DNA of 64,000 nt from contig NZ_AONQ01000009.1 of the NCBI RefSeq assembly GCF_000342045.1, positions 23,936 to 87,935 on the forward strand. Reading direction: 5' to 3'. The DNA comes from Paramagnetospirillum caucaseum (GTDB lineage: Bacteria; Pseudomonadota; Alphaproteobacteria; Rhodospirillales; Magnetospirillaceae). Of this stretch, positions 53,671-63,143 are shown in pieces. Each line of letters opens with the position of its first letter. Positions within the stretch are counted from its first letter, which is position 1. Under the pieces are notes generated by a model, which was given only the letters and a program-made list of their open reading frames with translations, had not been told where the DNA came from and did no database searches. Position numbers and translations under genes: made by a program.

Positions 53671-54807
53671 ATGTTGATGGGGTTTAACAAGGCAGCCTTC
53701 GGCAAGTTGAATTCCGCCTCCCGCGCGGCCTTGATCGGCGCGGTCATTTGGGCTGTCCTGTCCATCGTCTATCTGACCATTTTCAATGGTTGGAAAAATC
53801 TCTTCACCATGCTTCCCCATGAATTCTTCATCGTGCTGCTGTCCATCGCCTTGCCGATCGGACTGACCGTCCTGATTCTCATGCTCTCGCGGATCGTGAA
53901 AAGCGTGGACACCTTGAAATCCGAGGTGACAACCCTGTCCCGGAACGATGTGTCGTCGGAGGGCTCCGTGGCCATGCTGGCCGACCTGTTCCGCGAGCAT
54001 CGCGCCGCCATCGCCGCCCAGGTGGAGGCCCAGGTGGAAGCGACCACCCAGCTGATCCGGCTGAACCAGGAGGGCCGCGCCCTTGCCGCGCCCGCGCAGG
54101 CATCCGGCACCGACGAGGCCATGACCTTGCTGGCCCAGCTGTTCCGCGAGCATCGCGAGGCGGTGGCCGCCCAGTTGGAGGCCCAGGCATCGGCCACCGC
54201 CCAGCTGGTCCAGGTGACCCGCGACAGCCGCGACGGCATCGTCGATGAGCTGCGCTCCCAGCGGGTGCTGTCGCAAGAGATCACCCAGGAATTGTCCCAG
54301 ATCGCCCAAAGCCGCACCGTCGCGCCGGCGCCCCCCGGCCTCGACCCGTCGCAGCGGATCGACCGCATGCGGGCCTTGGCCGAGGTTCTGGGGCTGGCCC
54401 TCAACGATCTGTCCATGACCGCCACCCAGGTGCTGACCGAACATCTGAACGCCGCCCATGGCGACCGGGACGGAACGCGGAAATTCATCTCGACCCTGAC
54501 CACCGCCTATTTCGCCGGCGACAAGAACGTCTTTTTCCGCAGCTTGGTCCAAGAAGCAGTCAACCGCTCGGAACAGCTGCGCCGTTGCGCCGAGGACACC
54601 GAAAGCGTCCGCCAGCAGATTTCCAAAATCTTGCGCGAAGCCCGCGAGATCCGCTCCCTGGTGGCCGCCTGCGATCCCAACGACCTCGTCCGTATCGTCT
54701 TCGAGGACGGCGAGTTGTGGGCCTTGGAAAAAGCCCTAGCCGAACACTTCCTGATCGACGGAAGCCCCGTCTGGACGGAAACCGCGCCCGATTCCGGCAT
54801 GGACTGA
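53671..54807 (+). CDS. mamY: MamY, magnetosome membrane protein
   Basis: The 378-residue protein has two N-terminal membrane helices ('ALIGAVIWAVLSIVYLTIF', 'FFIVLLSIALPIGLTVLILML') and a long coiled-coil body. Two tandem units of about 52 residues are visible (from about 98 and 150: 'LADLFREHRAAIAAQVEAQ' and 'LAQLFREHREAVAAQLEAQ'). MamY is reported to constrict or shape magnetosome membranes or to help align chains along the cell's curvature. I chose the ATG with GGGAG eight bases upstream; earlier in-frame starts at 53638 and 53656 lack one. It is first in the mamXY operon. Confidence 0.92.
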   Translation: MLMGFNKAAFGKLNSASRAALIGAVIWAVLSIVYLTIFNGWKNLFTMLPHEFFIVLLSIALPIGLTVLILMLSRIVKSVDTLKSEVTTLSRNDVSSEGSVAMLADLFREHRAAIAAQVEAQVEATTQLIRLNQEGRALAAPAQASGTDEAMTLLAQLFREHREAVAAQLEAQASATAQLVQVTRDSRDGIVDELRSQRVLSQEITQELSQIAQSRTVAPAPPGLDPSQRIDRMRALAEVLGLALNDLSMTATQVLTEHLNAAHGDRDGTRKFISTLTTAYFAGDKNVFFRSLVQEAVNRSEQLRRCAEDTESVRQQISKILREAREIRSLVAACDPNDLVRIVFEDGELWALEKALAEHFLIDGSPVWTETAPDSGMD

Positions 54808-54942
54808 TGGGCTATGGTCATTCCATTCCGAACCGGGATATGAGAAACTTCCGCCTCGACAGTTTGGAGCCGTTCTTATAAGCGGCCACCCCCGACGCCA
54901 AAGCACAAACCGGTTAAACACTTTGCCATCGATCGAGTCCCC

Positions 54943-55758
54943 GTGAGCAGTAAGGCCGTTGCACATCCCAATATCGCGGTTTGGATCATGGCGCTGGGCA
55001 TTGCCTTCAGCATGGCCCTGGTCCTGACCGCCGTGTTCAACGCCAATCCCTGGGAGGACCACACCTACGATCTGGCCCCGCCCATCGTCGCCGGAATGCC
55101 CGCCCCCCATCGCGACGGCCGCGAGAAGATGGTCTGCTCCAGCTGCCACATCGTCACCCCCCCGGCCATCGGCACCGGACCGGGATCGGGAACCCTGCCC
55201 ATCGTCCAGGGAACCCCGGCGCCCCATGTGGACGGCCGCGAAAAAATGCCCTGCGCCAGCTGCCACACCATCGTGAAGAAAGGCAGCGTCGCCAAGGGCG
55301 CCAAGGCGGCGCCGCTTCCGGCGGCGGTCACACCGGGCATGCCCCTGCCCGAGGCGGTGAGCGTGGCCCTGGCGGTGGCTCCGGCCCCCGCCGCCGTCCC
55401 CCTGGGCAATGAAGCCCACGAACGGATGGTGCCCTTCCGCTATCAGGGCAAGGTCGTGAGCATCGCCGGAGCCGGAGCCCGCTCGGTCTGGGGCGACATC
55501 TACATCCAGATCAACGACGGCATCAATCCGCCCATCTGGATCGACCTGGCCCCGCGCTGGTATCTGCAGGCCGAGGGCTGCGTGGTTCGTCCCGGCATGT
55601 TCGTCAAGGGCACCGCCTTCCGCGATCCGACCCAAGCCGCCGCAGGACTGGATTACGCCATGAGCGTCATGGCCAACGGCGAAATCTGCGCCTTGCGCGA
55701 CAATCACCTCAACGGCCTTTGGGCGAATGCGGGAGGCATGGATGCCGAGGAACGCTGA
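54943..55758 (+). CDS. mamX: MamX, double magnetochrome protein
   Basis: The 271-residue protein has a membrane anchor at about residues 11-33. Two magnetochrome units follow, with heme motifs CSSCH (C65, C68, H69) and CASCH (C104, C107, H108), each preceded by 'PAPHxDGREKM'. The C-terminal half is a beta-rich domain ('YQGKVVSIAGAGARSVWGD') of unknown role. MamX is taken to set the iron redox state for magnetite. It starts at a GTG and overlaps mamZ by 17 bp. Confidence 0.96.
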   Translation: MSSKAVAHPNIAVWIMALGIAFSMALVLTAVFNANPWEDHTYDLAPPIVAGMPAPHRDGREKMVCSSCHIVTPPAIGTGPGSGTLPIVQGTPAPHVDGREKMPCASCHTIVKKGSVAKGAKAAPLPAAVTPGMPLPEAVSVALAVAPAPAAVPLGNEAHERMVPFRYQGKVVSIAGAGARSVWGDIYIQINDGINPPIWIDLAPRWYLQAEGCVVRPGMFVKGTAFRDPTQAAAGLDYAMSVMANGEICALRDNHLNGLWANAGGMDAEER

Positions 55759-57676
55759 GGCTCCGGCCAAGGGGACGACGGCGGACGACTTCGCCCCCAC
55801 CCAATGGAACATCATCTATCTGCTGATGACCGTGGGCGCCCTGATGGCGGCGCTGTCCATTTCCATCCAGCCCCTGCTGCTGGACAAGATCTTCGGCATC
55901 GCCTTCGAAAAGGAAGGCGCCGTCAACGCCGATATCCAGGTGGTGGCGGAAATCGTCTCCATCGTCTGTGTGGGCTGGTTCGGCCTGCTGTCCGATCGCA
56001 TCGGCCGGGTGCGGATCATCGCCCTGGGCTTCCTGATCGCCGTGGTCGGCGCGGCGGTATCGCTGCTCAGCCTTCAGGTAGGACTGGCCTTCGGCGCCGC
56101 CGGTCTGGTGCTGTTCTATCTGACCCGGGTGCTGCTGACCGTGGGCGCCGATACCGTCCAGTTGCAGCTGTCCACCCTGGTGGGCGATGTGTCGTCGCGC
56201 GCCAACCGGCCGCGCCTCATGGGGAATCTGGTCTTCATGATGGTGTTCGGCGGCACCATGCTGGCCGCCATCGTCATGCAGATGGCCGATTATCCCGGCG
56301 GCGTCTTCCTCATCATGTGCCTGCCGCTGCTGGCCGGAATCGCCGGTTTCCAGCTGACGCGGCGCAATCTGCGGGACGTGGCCCCGCCCCAGCCGGCCTC
56401 GGAAGACGACGAACATCCGCTGCGGCAGGTCTGGACGGTGATCACCAGCGATCCGCGCATGCAGCTGGCCTTCGCCGCCGCCTTCTACACCCGCGCCGAC
56501 GTGATCATCCTCAGCCTGTTCTTCTCGCTGTGGTGCATTTCCGTTTCCGATCTGGTGGGGGTGACCCGCACCTTCGCCACCGCCCATGCCGCCGTGATGA
56601 TCGGCCTGCTGGGGCTGGCGGTGCTGGCGGCGGTGCCGCTATGGCGCAGCTTCATCGAACGGCACAGCCGCATTTCCGCCATCGGCGCCAGCCTGTCCCT
56701 GGCGGCGCTGGGCTATATCTGGCTGGGCATGTTCGCCAATCCCTTCAACTGGCTGGTGGCGCTGCCGCTGCTGATGGTGGGAATCGGCCATGCGGGATGT
56801 TTCGTGACCCTTCAGGTTCTGACCGTGGACGCCTCGCCCAAGCCGATCCTGGGGGCCATGGTGGGAGCCGGTTATCTGGTCGGCGGCCTGGGAACCGTCA
56901 TGCTGGTCCAAAGCGGCGGCTATTATTTCGACGCCCTCGGCCCCCGCGCCCCGTTCATCTTGATGGGAACGGGCAAGATGCTGGTGACCCTTTACGCCGC
57001 CTGGCTGCTGGCCAACGGCATCGACGAAACCTGCGACCATCATCTGAAATCGGCCCGCACAGTGGATTGGAAGCCGCTGGTATTCCTGACCGCCGCACTG
57101 CCCTTCGTCTGGCTGGTGGGACGCAGCGTCATCGAGGGCTATATCTCCAACGGGTCCCTGGGCGAGGCCCCCGTCGGCTTCGTCAACCGCTATCTCGGCG
57201 ATTGGGCCTTCACCTTCTTGATTATTTCCCTGGCCATGCGTCCGGTCCAGGAAATCACCGGCATCAAGACCCTGGCCAAATACCGGCGCATGATCGGGCT
57301 GTTCGCCTTTTTCTACGCGGTGATGCACGTCTTGGCCTATGTCGCCTTGGAATGGGCGCTCAATCTGGGCGACATGATGGGCGACATCTACAAGCGGCCG
57401 TTCATCTTGCTCGGTCTGGTGGCGTTCGCGCTGCTGATTCCACTGGCCTTCACCTCGGCCAACAGCCAGATCAAGCGGATCGGCGGCAAGCGCTGGAAGA
57501 AACTGCACAGTGCTACTTATGTGATCAACGCCCTGGTGGCGCTCCACTTCATCCTTGCCGCCAATCACGAAAACGGCGAACCCTATGTCTATGCGGCGGC
57601 CGTCATCGTTTTGCTGTGGTATCGCTTTCACCAGTGGCGGGGCGGGAACGTGCTGCGCGCCCTGCGGATCGGCTGA
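55742..57676 (+). CDS. mamZ: MamZ, MFS transporter fused to ferric-reductase-like domain
   Basis: The protein of 644 residues has an N-terminal major-facilitator half with about 12 helices and the MFS loop 'GLLSDRIGRVRI'. A C-terminal YedZ-like heme b ferric reductase domain follows, with conserved His in 'VMHVLAYVALEW', 'LHSATYVINALVALHFILAA'. The start has GGGAGG five bases upstream, inside mamX. MamZ likely couples iron movement with Fe(III) reduction in magnetosomes and works with MamX. Confidence 0.95.
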   Translation: MPRNAEAPAKGTTADDFAPTQWNIIYLLMTVGALMAALSISIQPLLLDKIFGIAFEKEGAVNADIQVVAEIVSIVCVGWFGLLSDRIGRVRIIALGFLIAVVGAAVSLLSLQVGLAFGAAGLVLFYLTRVLLTVGADTVQLQLSTLVGDVSSRANRPRLMGNLVFMMVFGGTMLAAIVMQMADYPGGVFLIMCLPLLAGIAGFQLTRRNLRDVAPPQPASEDDEHPLRQVWTVITSDPRMQLAFAAAFYTRADVIILSLFFSLWCISVSDLVGVTRTFATAHAAVMIGLLGLAVLAAVPLWRSFIERHSRISAIGASLSLAALGYIWLGMFANPFNWLVALPLLMVGIGHAGCFVTLQVLTVDASPKPILGAMVGAGYLVGGLGTVMLVQSGGYYFDALGPRAPFILMGTGKMLVTLYAAWLLANGIDETCDHHLKSARTVDWKPLVFLTAALPFVWLVGRSVIEGYISNGSLGEAPVGFVNRYLGDWAFTFLIISLAMRPVQEITGIKTLAKYRRMIGLFAFFYAVMHVLAYVALEWALNLGDMMGDIYKRPFILLGLVAFALLIPLAFTSANSQIKRIGGKRWKKLHSATYVINALVALHFILAANHENGEPYVYAAAVIVLLWYRFHQWRGGNVLRALRIG

Positions 57677-57721
57677 TGAGGCTGGACACGCGGCGCATGT
57701 CTTATCGGCGGTGATGGTGCG

Positions 57722-58657
57722 ATGACGATAGTCCGTCCGAGAATAGTGGTGATCGGCGTCGGCGGAGCCGGCGGCAACGCCGTCAACAACATGATCCAGT
57801 CCAAGATCGAGGGCGTGGAATTCATCGTCGCCAATACGGACGCCCAGGCGCTGGGGCTGAGCCTGACCGAGCGACGCATCCAACTCGGCGGCCGGGTCAC
57901 CCAGGGATTGGGCGCCGGTTCGCGCCCGGACGTGGGCCGCGCCGCCGCGGAAGAAAGTCTCGAAGACATCCAAGACCTGATCGGCGACGCCCATATGGTG
58001 TTCATCACCGCCGGCATGGGCGGCGGCACCGGGTCGGGCGCGGCACCGGTCATCGCCAGGGCCGCCCGCGAACAGGGGATCCTTACCATCGGCGTGGTGA
58101 CCAAGCCGTTCCACTTCGAAGGCAAGCACCGCATGCACACCGCCGATCTCGGCATTGAAGCCCTGCAAGAAGAGCTCGATACCCTGATCATCATCCCCAA
58201 TCAGAACCTGTTCCGCGTCGCCACCGAGCGCACCACCTTCGCCGACGCCTTCAAGATGGCCGACGGCGTGCTCAATTCCGGGGTGCGCAGCGTCACCGAT
58301 CTGGTGGTGATGCCCGGCCTGATCAACCTGGATTTCGCCGATATCCGCATCGTCATGAGCGAAATGGGCAAGGCCATCATGGGCACCGGCGAGGCCGCCG
58401 GCGAAAAGCGCGCGATCGACGCCGCCGAGGCCGCCATCTCCAACCCGCTGCTGGGCGACACCTCCATAAAGGGGGCCAAGGGCGTCCTGATCAACATCAC
58501 CGGCGGCATGGACATGACCTTGTTCGAGGTGGACTCGGCCGCTAACCGCATCCGCGAGGAAGTGGCCGCCGAGGCCAACATCATTTTCGGATCCACCTTC
58601 GACGACGCCCTGGCCGGCAAGATGCGGGTTTCGGTGGTAGCCACCGGAATCGCCTGA
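57722..58657 (+). CDS. ftsZm: FtsZm, truncated FtsZ-like GTPase
   Basis: The 311-residue protein has tubulin-type motifs: '[13 protein letters not shown]' at the N terminus and the GTP signature GGGTGSG (100-106), plus the catalytic 'NLDFADIR' (T7-loop) region. It ends at the GTPase/activation domains ('[11 protein letters not shown]') and lacks the C-terminal tail that binds FtsA and ZipA in the cell-division FtsZ. In mamXY of magnetospirilla it affects magnetite formation under some growth conditions. It is the last gene of the operon. Confidence 0.95.
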   Translation: MTIVRPRIVVIGVGGAGGNAVNNMIQSKIEGVEFIVANTDAQALGLSLTERRIQLGGRVTQGLGAGSRPDVGRAAAEESLEDIQDLIGDAHMVFITAGMGGGTGSGAAPVIARAAREQGILTIGVVTKPFHFEGKHRMHTADLGIEALQEELDTLIIIPNQNLFRVATERTTFADAFKMADGVLNSGVRSVTDLVVMPGLINLDFADIRIVMSEMGKAIMGTGEAAGEKRAIDAAEAAISNPLLGDTSIKGAKGVLINITGGMDMTLFEVDSAANRIREEVAAEANIIFGSTFDDALAGKMRVSVVATGIA

Positions 58658-58692
58658 CGAAACGCCCCGCCGCCCTGCGGCCGATTACGGCA

Positions 58693-59019
58693 TCACTCGC
58701 CGCGGGGGGCGAAAATGATCACCAGGGCGCCCGCCAGGCAGAAGGCGGCGCCCAGAACGTCCCACCGGTCCGGCGGGCTCTCTTCCACCGCCCACATCCA
58801 CACCAACGACGACAAAATGTAGATGCCGCCATAGGCCGCATAGGCGCGACCGGCGAAATCGGCATCGACCCGGGTCAAGGCCCAGGCGAACAGGGCCAGA
58901 CTGGCCATCCCCGGAGCCCGCCAGAAGGGCGATTTGCCCAGCCGGAGCCAGGCCCAGAACGCGAAGCAACCGCCGATCTCGGCGAAAGCGGCCAGAAGGT
59001 ATGTCGGAATGGCCCACAT
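58693..59019 (-). CDS. YnfA/UPF0060-family small membrane protein
   Basis: The 108-residue protein has four hydrophobic helices and the family pattern '[26 protein letters not shown]' and '[20 protein letters not shown]'. YnfA proteins belong to the small multidrug/metal resistance (SMR)-like group. It converges with ftsZm, with 35 bp between their stops. The start MWAIPTYLL is chosen as the family start. Confidence 0.88.
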   Translation of the reverse strand: MWAIPTYLLAAFAEIGGCFAFWAWLRLGKSPFWRAPGMASLALFAWALTRVDADFAGRAYAAYGGIYILSSLVWMWAVEESPPDRWDVLGAAFCLAGALVIIFAPRGE

Positions 59020-59132
59020 CCTGATTTCATCCCCTTTTTCCCGGAAATTATAGCCGGACCACAGCACCGCCCGCCCCCGCGGCAAGCCGGATCAAGGCCG
59101 ATTGCCATGAGCCGATCGGGAAGCCCCCCTAA

Positions 59133-59268
59133 AGCCTTTTGCGTCGAATGTGACGCAAAAGGCTATAATCTTATGTATGCCCTCGCCGGGCGCAAACCTA
59201 CGGTTTGCTTGGCCGCTCGCTCAATGCTCGCCAAAGCGGTTTGCGCCAGATAAAGCGCAAACCGCTTT
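59133..59268. repeat. Cluster of three inverted repeats
   Basis: Three perfect dyads lie in 136 bp: AGCCTTTTGCGTC/GACGCAAAAGGCT (59133-59145, 59152-59164), GCAAACC/GGTTTGC (59192-59198, 59202-59208) and AAAGCGGTTTGCGC/GCGCAAACCGCTTT (59233-59246, 59255-59268). The third ends inside the dmeF stop region and could act as its terminator. The second and third share the GGTTTGC motif, so they may be remnants of one small repeat family. Confidence 0.7.
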
Positions 59269-60223
59269 AGCCGCAAGACGCCCCGTCGCAGGGATGGACC
59301 TCCACCGTGACATGGCTGAGTTCGTGAACCTCGGCCAGCAGCGTCTTGTAATGGCCCGGCTCGCGCGGGGTGTGGGTCACCAGCGAGACGATGGCCCCCC
59401 AATGGCCCGGCCCGATCTGCCAGAGATGAAGATCGGACAGCCGGTTGTCGGCATCGCCCTCGATGGCGGCGCGGACTTCCTCCGGCAGCTCCCGGTCGTC
59501 GCTGTGATCCAGCAAGACCGAACCGGTCTTGCGCATCAAGCCCCAGGCCCATTTGCCGATGACGGCGGCCCCGACCAATCCCATCATGGGATCCATCCAC
59601 CACCACCCCAGATATTTCCCCAGCAGCAGGGCGGCGATGGCCAACACCGAGGTGAGGACGTCTGCCAGGACATGGATATAGGCGGCCTGGAGATTGTGGT
59701 CGTGATGGTCGCGATGATGGTCGTGATCGTGGTGGTGGCCGCAGTGATCATGGTCGTCGCCGAGGCCGTGTCCGCCCAAAATCCCGGCGCTGACCACGTT
59801 GACGACCAACCCGATGACGGCGACCATCAGGGCCTCGTCGAAGGCGATGGCTTGGACCGTCATCAGGCGGTTTGCCGATTCCCACACCATCAGCAGCGCC
59901 ACCATGCAAAGGATAATGGCGCTGGTAAAGCCGCCCAGCGTCCCGACCTTGCCGGTGCCGAAGGTAAAGCGCTGGTCGTCGGCGTGACTGCGGGCGAAGG
60001 TATAGGCGAAGGCGGCGATTCCCAAGGCCCCGGCATGGGTGGACATATGCCAGCCGTCGGCCAGCAGTGCCATGGAGTTGAAGATCGTGCCCGCCGCGAT
60101 CTCGGCCACCATCATGACGATGGTCAGAGCCACCACGATCTTGGTCCGACGTTCGGCGGATGCTTCCAGGCCCGATTGGAAATGGTGGCTGTGTTGCCAT
60201 GACGACAGATTGTGTACATGCAT
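59267..60223 (-). CDS. dmeF: DmeF-type Co/Ni cation diffusion facilitator
   Basis: The 318-residue protein starts MHVHNLSSWQHSHHF, the His-rich N terminus of DmeF. It has six membrane helices with 'MALLADGWHMSTHAGALGIAAFAY', and a long His/Asp loop ('GDDHDHCGHHHDHDHH'). The C-terminal cytosolic domain has 'DLHLWQIGPGHW'. It exports Co(II)/Ni(II), perhaps other divalent cations. GGAGGGG precedes the ATG. It follows the P-type ATPase by 16 bp. It is not a MamB/MamM-type CDF, which lack this His-rich start. Confidence 0.9.
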   Translation of the reverse strand: MHVHNLSSWQHSHHFQSGLEASAERRTKIVVALTIVMMVAEIAAGTIFNSMALLADGWHMSTHAGALGIAAFAYTFARSHADDQRFTFGTGKVGTLGGFTSAIILCMVALLMVWESANRLMTVQAIAFDEALMVAVIGLVVNVVSAGILGGHGLGDDHDHCGHHHDHDHHRDHHDHNLQAAYIHVLADVLTSVLAIAALLLGKYLGWWWMDPMMGLVGAAVIGKWAWGLMRKTGSVLLDHSDDRELPEEVRAAIEGDADNRLSDLHLWQIGPGHWGAIVSLVTHTPREPGHYKTLLAEVHELSHVTVEVHPCDGASCG

Positions 60224-60239
60224 GATCGCCCCTCCATCC

Positions 60240-62513
60240 CTAGGCAAGCCTCTGTTTCAAGGTATTCGACGACGAGGATAAGCCCATGCCGTCCTCGGAC
60301 CTCTGAGTAACGCCGGCCTTCAGCAAGCGCAATCCATTGAAGGCCACCAGAAGGGCCGCTCCCATATCCGCCGCGATGGCTCCCCACAGGGTCGCGATGT
60401 CCAAAATCGCCAGCACCATGAACACCGCCTTCAGGGTGATGGCGAAACCGATATTCTGGCGGATGACCGTCATCATCCGGCGGGAATGGCCGATCAGCCA
60501 GGCCAACCTGGTCAGATCGTCGGACATCAGCGCCAGATCCGAGGTTTCGATGGCGGTATCGGTTCCGGCGGCCCCCATGGCGATACCCAGGGACGACCGG
60601 GCCATGGCGGGGGCGTCGTTGACTCCGTCTCCCACCATGGCGACGGTTCCGAATTGCCGGGCGAGATCGTCCATGGCCTCGCTTTTGTCCTCGGGCAGCA
60701 GTTCCGCCAGGACGAGATCGAAGCCCAGGGCAGCGGCTACCCGCTCGCCGGTGGCGGCGTTGTCTCCGGTCAGCATGATCAGTTTGCCCACCCCGGCCCG
60801 GCGCAGGCCCGCCAGCGCCGTCGCAGCTTCCGGACGAATGGGATCGGACAGGGCGATCAGCCCGCGTACCCCGGCGGCATCCCCCACCGCCACCACCGAC
60901 CGCCCCCCTTCCGCCAAGGCCAGGGCCGCCTCGCGCACGGCAGGCGTCTCGGCACCCCGCTCCATCGCGTAACGATGGGAGCCCAGCCACACCGCCTCGC
61001 CATCGACGACCCCGCACATCCCCTTGCCGGGCAGGGACTGGACGGATTCGGCCGGAGTCGGAGCAATGCCCCCGGCGGCGGCGTGATCGAGGATGGCCCG
61101 GCCCAGCGGGTGGGTGCTGCGCGCCTCCAGCGCCGCCGCAAGCCGCAAGATGCGGCCCTCGTCGCCGCCGTCCAGCGCCATCACCCGTTCGACACCGGGG
61201 CGGCCCGAAGTCACGGTCCCCGTCTTGTCGAAGGCGATGGCGGACAGCCGCGACGCCGTTTCAAGATATTCCCCGCCCTTGACCAGCACACCGGCCCGCG
61301 CCGCCGAGGCCATGGCGGCCACCACCGTCAGCGGCGTCGAGATCACCAGGGCGCAGGGGCATGAAATGACCAGCAACACCAACGAGCGGTAGATCCATTC
61401 GGACCAGTCCAGGCCGAGCGCCAGCGGCGGCAGCACCGCCACCGCCACGGCACCGGCCAGGACGACGGGGGTATAGATCGCGGCGAAGCGATCGACCCAG
61501 CGCTCCACCTTGGATCGCTTGCCCTGGGCCTCCTCCACCAGCCGGGCCACCTTGGCCAGGGTAGTTTCACCGGCCGGCTTAAGGTTTTGCACCTCCAAGA
61601 CGCCGTCGGCATTGATGGTGCCCGCGAAAACCTCCGTGCCCACGCTTTTCAGCACCGGCACGCTTTCCCCGGTGATCGGCGCCTGATCCACCATGCTTTC
61701 GCCCACCAGGACGCGGCCGTCCAGGGGAATGCGTTCACCCGGCAGCACGACGAAGACGGCCCCCACGGGTACATCCTCTGGCGCCGCCAGGGATTCGGCT
61801 CCGTCGGTTCCCTTTACCCGCGCCATGGGCGGGGTGAGGTCCATCAGCGAGGCGATAGCCCGGCGGGCGCGCTCGGCGCTCCAGCTCTCCAGCGCCAGGG
61901 ACAGCGCGAACAGCGCCGAAACGGTAGCCGCCTCCATCCAGTCCCCCAGTGCCATGGCACCGAAGACCGCGACGCTCATCAACAAATTCATGTCCGGCCG
62001 CAGCGAGCGAACGGCATGCAGTGCCTTGGGCAGCACCATCCACAAGCCCACCGCCACGGCCACGGCCTCGGCGATCTGGGCGGGGAGCGGCACTTTGACC
62101 GCCTGGTCGAGAATCAGCCCCAGCAGCGCGGCGCCGCCGCTGAGCCCCGCCAGAACCGCCTGAAGCAACCGGCGCGAGGAATTGGCCTTGTCGCGCTCGG
62201 CCACGCTGGTGCGTTCCCACGGCTCCGCCCCCATTCCCGTGCGCGAAACGGCGGCGATCACCGCGTCGGCGTCGATATCGGCCCGGACGATCATCTTGCC
62301 GTTGAGCAGATCGAAGCTCAGGCGCTCGTCCCCCCCGGCCAGCGGGCCGACGGCCGCCTTCAGCGTCCGCACCTCCTCGACGCAGCACATGCCGGTGATG
62401 CGGAAGGCCCGGGACTTACCCGGCCGAGGCGGCTGGAGCGCCGCAGTGGGAAGAACCGCTGACGCGCCCCCGCCGCAACATTTGCTGGTGCAGCAAGATT
62501 TGGCTTCCGACAT
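60240..62513 (-). CDS. Zn/Cd/Pb-translocating P1B-type ATPase (ZntA/CadA-like)
   Basis: The protein of 757 residues starts with a Cys-rich metal tail 'CCTSKCCGGG'. An HMA-like domain follows ('ITGMCCVEEVRTLKAAV'), then the membrane core with 'SCPCALVISTPL', DKTGT, and 'MVGDGVNDAPAMARS'. The final helix lacks the copper-type MxxSS, fitting the zinc/cadmium/lead class. It is the first gene of an operon with dmeF. Its promoter carries a MerR-type operator, and a MerR gene is divergent. Confidence 0.9.
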   Translation of the reverse strand: MSEAKSCCTSKCCGGGASAVLPTAALQPPRPGKSRAFRITGMCCVEEVRTLKAAVGPLAGGDERLSFDLLNGKMIVRADIDADAVIAAVSRTGMGAEPWERTSVAERDKANSSRRLLQAVLAGLSGGAALLGLILDQAVKVPLPAQIAEAVAVAVGLWMVLPKALHAVRSLRPDMNLLMSVAVFGAMALGDWMEAATVSALFALSLALESWSAERARRAIASLMDLTPPMARVKGTDGAESLAAPEDVPVGAVFVVLPGERIPLDGRVLVGESMVDQAPITGESVPVLKSVGTEVFAGTINADGVLEVQNLKPAGETTLAKVARLVEEAQGKRSKVERWVDRFAAIYTPVVLAGAVAVAVLPPLALGLDWSEWIYRSLVLLVISCPCALVISTPLTVVAAMASAARAGVLVKGGEYLETASRLSAIAFDKTGTVTSGRPGVERVMALDGGDEGRILRLAAALEARSTHPLGRAILDHAAAGGIAPTPAESVQSLPGKGMCGVVDGEAVWLGSHRYAMERGAETPAVREAALALAEGGRSVVAVGDAAGVRGLIALSDPIRPEAATALAGLRRAGVGKLIMLTGDNAATGERVAAALGFDLVLAELLPEDKSEAMDDLARQFGTVAMVGDGVNDAPAMARSSLGIAMGAAGTDTAIETSDLALMSDDLTRLAWLIGHSRRMMTVIRQNIGFAITLKAVFMVLAILDIATLWGAIAADMGAALLVAFNGLRLLKAGVTQRSEDGMGLSSSSNTLKQRLA

Positions 62514-62579
62514 GACCCGAACTCCTTCGACGCGGCCCCTGATCGCGCTGGACAATCACCCGATTCAAGTGGAGCATGG

Positions 62580-62603
62580 ACCCTGGAGCCACTACAGAGT
62601 CAA
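62580..62603 (-). promoter_or_regulatory. MerR-type operator in the efflux promoter
   Basis: On the minus strand a -35 TTGACT is followed after a 19-bp spacer by CATGCT (-10). The spacer holds an imperfect dyad ACTCTGTAG / CTCCAGGGT. The long spacer and dyad are typical of ZntR/CadR/PbrR promoters, where metal-bound MerR proteins distort the DNA to activate. It lies between the ATPase and the MerR gene. Confidence 0.8.
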
Positions 62604-62612
62604 CGGAAAATC

Positions 62613-63038
62613 ATGACGCTTCAGCCCTTCAATATCGGCGGCCTCAGCCGGCAGACCGGCGTCAACATCGAAACCATCCGCTATTACGAGAAGATCGGGC
62701 TACTGCCGCCGCCGGCACGGAGCCAGGGCGGCTTTCGTCAATATGAGGACCACCATCTTCAGCGGCTCCGCTTCATTCGCCGGGGCCGCGATCTGGGCTT
62801 TTCCATCGATTCCATCCGTGCCCTGCTGACTCTGGCCGAACGACCCGATTCCCCGTGCGAAGGTGCCGATCAGATGGTTCTCCTCCATCTTGACGAGGTG
62901 GAACGCAAAATTGCCGACCTCACCCTTTTGCGCGACGAATTGCGGAAGATGAAGAATTGCTGCGGACAGGTGGTCGCCCAATGCCAGATCATCGGCTCAC
63001 TGACCGCCCCCGGCTCCGCACAGCAGGACGCTATATGA
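62613..63038 (+). CDS. MerR-family metal regulator (CadR/ZntR-like)
   Basis: The 141-residue protein has the MerR winged helix ('GGLSRQTGVNIETIRYYEKIGLLPPPAR') and the dimer helix. The metal loop has Cys in 'CEGADQM' and 'NCCGQVVAQC'. It should sense Zn, Cd, Pb or Co/Ni and activate the divergent ATPase/dmeF operon through the operator at 62580-62603. Confidence 0.9.
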   Translation: MTLQPFNIGGLSRQTGVNIETIRYYEKIGLLPPPARSQGGFRQYEDHHLQRLRFIRRGRDLGFSIDSIRALLTLAERPDSPCEGADQMVLLHLDEVERKIADLTLLRDELRKMKNCCGQVVAQCQIIGSLTAPGSAQQDAI

Positions 63039-63143
63039 CCGCGACGGCAGCGAAACGCGCGGTTGCGCTCTCGCGCTTTGCCAACCTCTCCCTTGATGGT
63101 ACCGTTCCCCCTGAACCGGCAGGAAAAATCGGATGAGACGGCC

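Noticed and set aside
59267..60223. CDF gene as a MamB or MamM homologue
   Set aside because: The His-rich N terminus, His/Asp loop and overall pattern fit DmeF; MamB and MamM lack these.
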